Shown here piece by piece: positions 4,101 through 6,017 of a stretch of DNA of 6,017 nt; position 1 is the stretch's first letter, and each line of letters starts with the position of its first letter. Both the position numbers and the translations under genes were made by a program. Below the pieces are notes generated by a model that was given only the letters and a program-made list of their open reading frames with translations, made no database searches and was not told the DNA's origin. Source of the stretch: Acidobacteriota bacterium (GTDB lineage Bacteria; Acidobacteriota; Thermoanaerobaculia; Multivoradales; JAHEKO01); the NCBI GenBank assembly GCA_006227875.1, contig SBFI01000335.1, forward strand, positions 1 through 6,017. The letters run 5' to 3'.

Positions 4101-5798
4101 CTAGCTTGCCGCCAGCAGTTCCTCGGCCGTGGTGTAGATCGGTCGCACATCCACCGGAACATCCTCCAACCGGTCGATGGCGCCCAAGAGACTCGGCGAC
4201 GGCCGGCCGTAGGTCTCCAGGAAAAGCTTTGTGCCCTCGTAGTCGCCGGTCGCCTGCAGCATCAGCATGTCGGTAAGCAGATCGGTGATGCCCTGGGCAA
4301 AGTTCTCCGACACCGCGCGGAACCGACCCTCCTCGTCGACCTCGAGCGCACCCTTCTCCAGCAGATAGTTGAACTGGGAGATCACGCCCCGGCCGTGGGC
4401 CTCGTGCACACCGAAGCGGGCCGAGCGGAAGAGCCCCGCCACATAGGTGGCCTCCAGGGTGTCGCGCAGCTCGGCGGGAATCTCACCCTTCTCGATCAGG
4501 GCCAGGATGTTGTAGATCCCCATGACATCCGCCTTGGCCTCCTCCAGGGTCGAGTAGAGATCCTTGAGCTCGAGGCGAACCTCGGTGTCGCGGCCATCCA
4601 GCGTGATCTTGCCGGGTCCCAGGCCGTGTGAGAGCTCGTGATGGAGGCTCTCGGCGAAGAAGGCATCAAAAGAGGTCGAGTCGACCTGGTCGGCGGCCAG
4701 TACTCTCTCGGCGATCGGCACCAGGATCTTGTCGTACTTGGCCCGCAGGACATTGCGGAGCATGACTTTCTTCGAGCCCTTCTCTTCGCGCACCCGCTCG
4801 TCGTTGGGGAGGTTGAAGGCCAGGGTCTGGACCCCCGCCTTGCTGTCGCCACCGACATAGATCTCGTCGACCACACGCATGGGGCTCTCGGTCCCGCGGT
4901 CGAAGTTCTTGTGCTCATCGGGGATTGGCAGATTGCGCTCGAGCCACGGCAGCTCGTTCTTGAAGCGGTCGAGTGCCGCCGATTCCTCGGGCAGGTCGAC
5001 GGTCACAAACGCCTCGAAGGCGGCCTTGTAGCCGAACAGTCCATCTTCGTAGGTCTCGTACGGTCCGATGGTGACCTCCACCGGCGAGTCGAGCTCCATC
5101 CAGTCCTTGTCACTCTGGTAGTAGTCATCGCTGAAGAAGGCATCGGCCCTGGACTCGAGAAAGGTCTTGAGCGAATCGTTGGACGTAAGCTCCGCCGCCC
5201 TTCGCAGATGCGCGGCCGCCGGCTCGAGCCACTCGCGATAGGCCTCCGAGTAGGGTACGGCCACCAGCCCGTCTCCCTCCCGACGGACGACGGCAAAGAG
5301 ACCCTTTAGTGCTTCACCCTCCTCCGGATGCTCCTCGACCCAGGCCTCGAGCTCCTCCTTGCTCATGTCGATCGGGTAGTAGCCGGCGCCGGCGGGGTGG
5401 GGCATGGCACCGATGTAAGGCTCCATCTCGGCCAGACGGTCCCAGGGGCCAAAGTTGACTTCGTAGAAAGTCGCCAGCGAACCGCCGGCATCGAGAGCCG
5501 CCGTCCGGAGATCGGGATTGCCGGTCCAGACCTGGCGCAAGAAGATCTCGTCCATGATCTGACCGGCCTTGATCAGCTCGACCAGCACCGCTCGCTCCTC
5601 CTCCGGCACCCCGGAAAGGTCGGCGGTCATCTCGGTAGGCGCGTAGCGCGCCAGGCGCTCTTCAATGTCGGCGGCGACCGGCTGACCCGCGACCTCCATC
5701 CCTACGGCCGCTTCCTCCACAACCCCCGGCTGCTCCGCCGGGGCACAGCCCAGGGCAATCAGCAGCGCCAGGCAAACGATTCCTGTCAGATATCGCAT
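4101..5798 (-). CDS. M49-like (dipeptidyl peptidase III-related) zinc peptidase lipoprotein
   Basis: A 565-residue predicted zinc metallopeptidase. ATG 5798 was chosen because AAAGGAGG lies 6 nt upstream and a lipoprotein signal follows directly (MRYLTGIVCLALLIALG|C18). The A-L-G-C lipobox is slightly off consensus. After a low-complexity linker (19-45) comes a mainly helical domain. The region VVDEIYVGGDSKAGVQTLAF (309-328) with NLPND resembles the substrate-groove segment of M49 proteins. The zinc site is H387-E388-L-S-H391, with E420 of LEEAKAD (418-424) as third ligand. These correspond to HEXXGH and EECRAE of classical dipeptidyl peptidase III, but the first motif is one residue shorter. 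The late helical part keeps HEAHGRG (465-471). Classical enzymes release dipeptides from peptide N-termini and are about 700 residues, so this is a shorter, membrane-anchored relative. It may serve periplasmic peptide turnover; the substrate is not known. It is monocistronic in this window and lacks the GTGA motif upstream. Confidence 0.82.
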   Translation of the reverse strand: MRYLTGIVCLALLIALGCAPAEQPGVVEEAAVGMEVAGQPVAADIEERLARYAPTEMTADLSGVPEEERAVLVELIKAGQIMDEIFLRQVWTGNPDLRTAALDAGGSLATFYEVNFGPWDRLAEMEPYIGAMPHPAGAGYYPIDMSKEELEAWVEEHPEEGEALKGLFAVVRREGDGLVAVPYSEAYREWLEPAAAHLRRAAELTSNDSLKTFLESRADAFFSDDYYQSDKDWMELDSPVEVTIGPYETYEDGLFGYKAAFEAFVTVDLPEESAALDRFKNELPWLERNLPIPDEHKNFDRGTESPMRVVDEIYVGGDSKAGVQTLAFNLPNDERVREEKGSKKVMLRNVLRAKYDKILVPIAERVLAADQVDSTSFDAFFAESLHHELSHGLGPGKITLDGRDTEVRLELKDLYSTLEEAKADVMGIYNILALIEKGEIPAELRDTLEATYVAGLFRSARFGVHEAHGRGVISQFNYLLEKGALEVDEEGRFRAVSENFAQGITDLLTDMLMLQATGDYEGTKLFLETYGRPSPSLLGAIDRLEDVPVDVRPIYTTAEELLAAS

Positions 5799-5800
5799 TA

Positions 5801-5808
5801 CTCCTCCT
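5801..5808 (-). promoter_or_regulatory. Ribosome binding site deciding the metallopeptidase start
   Basis: On the minus strand GGAGGAG within AAAGGAGGAG precedes ATG 5798 by a few bases. It supports the signal-peptide methionine over an in-frame ATG 17 codons upstream (5849), which would place charged and aromatic residues ahead of the signal sequence. Confidence 0.75.
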
Positions 5809-5820
5809 TTCAACAACCAG

Positions 5821-5849
5821 ATCCTTCCACACCCACGGATGTGCGGCAA
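5821..5849 (-). promoter_or_regulatory. Weak candidate promoter of the metallopeptidase gene
   Basis: Reading the minus strand, TTGCCG (four of six matches to the -35) and AAGGAT (three of six to the -10) are separated by 17 bp, ending 22 nt before the start codon. The match is poor and offered only as the best-spaced pair seen. Confidence 0.2.
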
Positions 5850-5863
5850 CGCCGAAGTGCCGC
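5843..5863. repeat. Inverted repeat upstream of the metallopeptidase gene
   Basis: GCGGCA, 9 nt and TGCCGC form a perfect 6-bp inverted repeat about 45 nt before the start codon. It overlaps the weak -35 candidate and could be an operator or a leader hairpin. Confidence 0.4.
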
Positions 5864-5886
5864 GTTACCTCCACGATATGCGGTAG

Positions 5887-5973
5887 CCCGGTCTCGAGAC
5901 CTCCGGGGGCTCCCCTCCGCTACGCGGGAGGATGGCTCCGCTGCGGTGAGCCCCCTCCGGTCCCGACCCCGGG
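5887..5973. repeat. Nested palindromic intergenic element
   Basis: The stretch 5799-6017 contains no gene; most of its structure is here. It contains a perfect 12-bp palindrome GGTCTCGAGACC (5890-5901). An 8-bp inverted repeat GGGGGCTC/GAGCCCCC (5905-5912 and 5948-5955) encloses two related hairpins sharing a TCCGCTRCG core (5914-5931 and 5934-5952). GGTC-CC-GACC follows at 5959-5968, and CCCGG/CCGGG arms (5887-5891, 5969-5973) bracket the whole. The composition resembles dispersed REP-like palindromes of GC-rich genomes, but only one copy is visible. A folded RNA or polymerase-stop role is an alternative. Confidence 0.6.
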
Positions 5974-6017
5974 CAGCCACGGCGGCCGCCTGGGGCCGCG
6001 GGTTCTCGACCCGGCTA

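Noticed and set aside
4638..5309. A 223-codon plus-strand frame opposite the metallopeptidase
   Set aside because: It is the complement of a gene with a clear zinc site, signal peptide and ribosome binding site; the opposite product shows no domain.
5976..6017. tRNA-like arm (CGGGT-TCTCG-ACCCG at 5999-6013) at the window end
   Set aside because: The loop is 5 nt rather than 7, lacks the TTCRA pattern, and no acceptor, D or anticodon arm can be found on either strand.

Overview
The window is 6 kb of GC-rich bacterial chromosome with normal gene density and no phage, transposon, CRISPR, tRNA or rRNA signal. A lipoprotein signal peptide, an envelope-sensing two-component system, a Sec-exported spondin-type protein and a bacterial M49-like metallopeptidase suggest a free-living Gram-negative. 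The gene mix and GC-rich style fit an Acidobacteriota-like lineage, but that is a weak inference without a marker gene.

Layout. (1) Bases 2-91 are the C-terminal end of a Mut7-C-type RNase-domain protein. (2) Bases 227-914 are a type II toxin-antitoxin pair, a Phd/YefM-family antitoxin followed after 1 nt by a VapC-like PIN toxin. The promoter is an extended -10 placed so that the antitoxin mRNA would be leaderless. (3) Bases 1010-3198 are an OmpR/PhoB-family response regulator and its membrane histidine kinase, overlapping by 1 nt. (4) Bases 3328-3990 encode a secreted spondin-domain protein with its own strong ribosome binding site. (5) A strong hairpin terminator at 4014-4043 lies between this gene and a convergent gene. 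(6) Bases 5798-4101, minus strand, encode a lipoprotein related to dipeptidyl peptidase III (M49) with a shortened HEXXH zinc motif. (7) Bases 5799-6017 hold no gene but contain a nested palindromic element.

How the parts may work together. The most informative non-coding signal is a GTGA direct repeat with an exact 11-bp period. It occurs twice just upstream of the response regulator (970-991) and three times upstream of the spondin-domain gene (3229-3261). Eleven-bp direct repeats are the usual binding pattern of OmpR/PhoB-family dimers. The simplest reading is that the regulator controls its own operon and the adjacent exported protein, so sensor, regulator and output form one local module. 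The toxin-antitoxin pair and the M49-like lipoprotein do not share this motif and look like independent units.

Nothing here is clearly a new defence or biosynthetic system. The points most worth following up are the predicted regulon, the leaderless starts, the pentapeptide M49 enzyme and the palindromic intergenic element.
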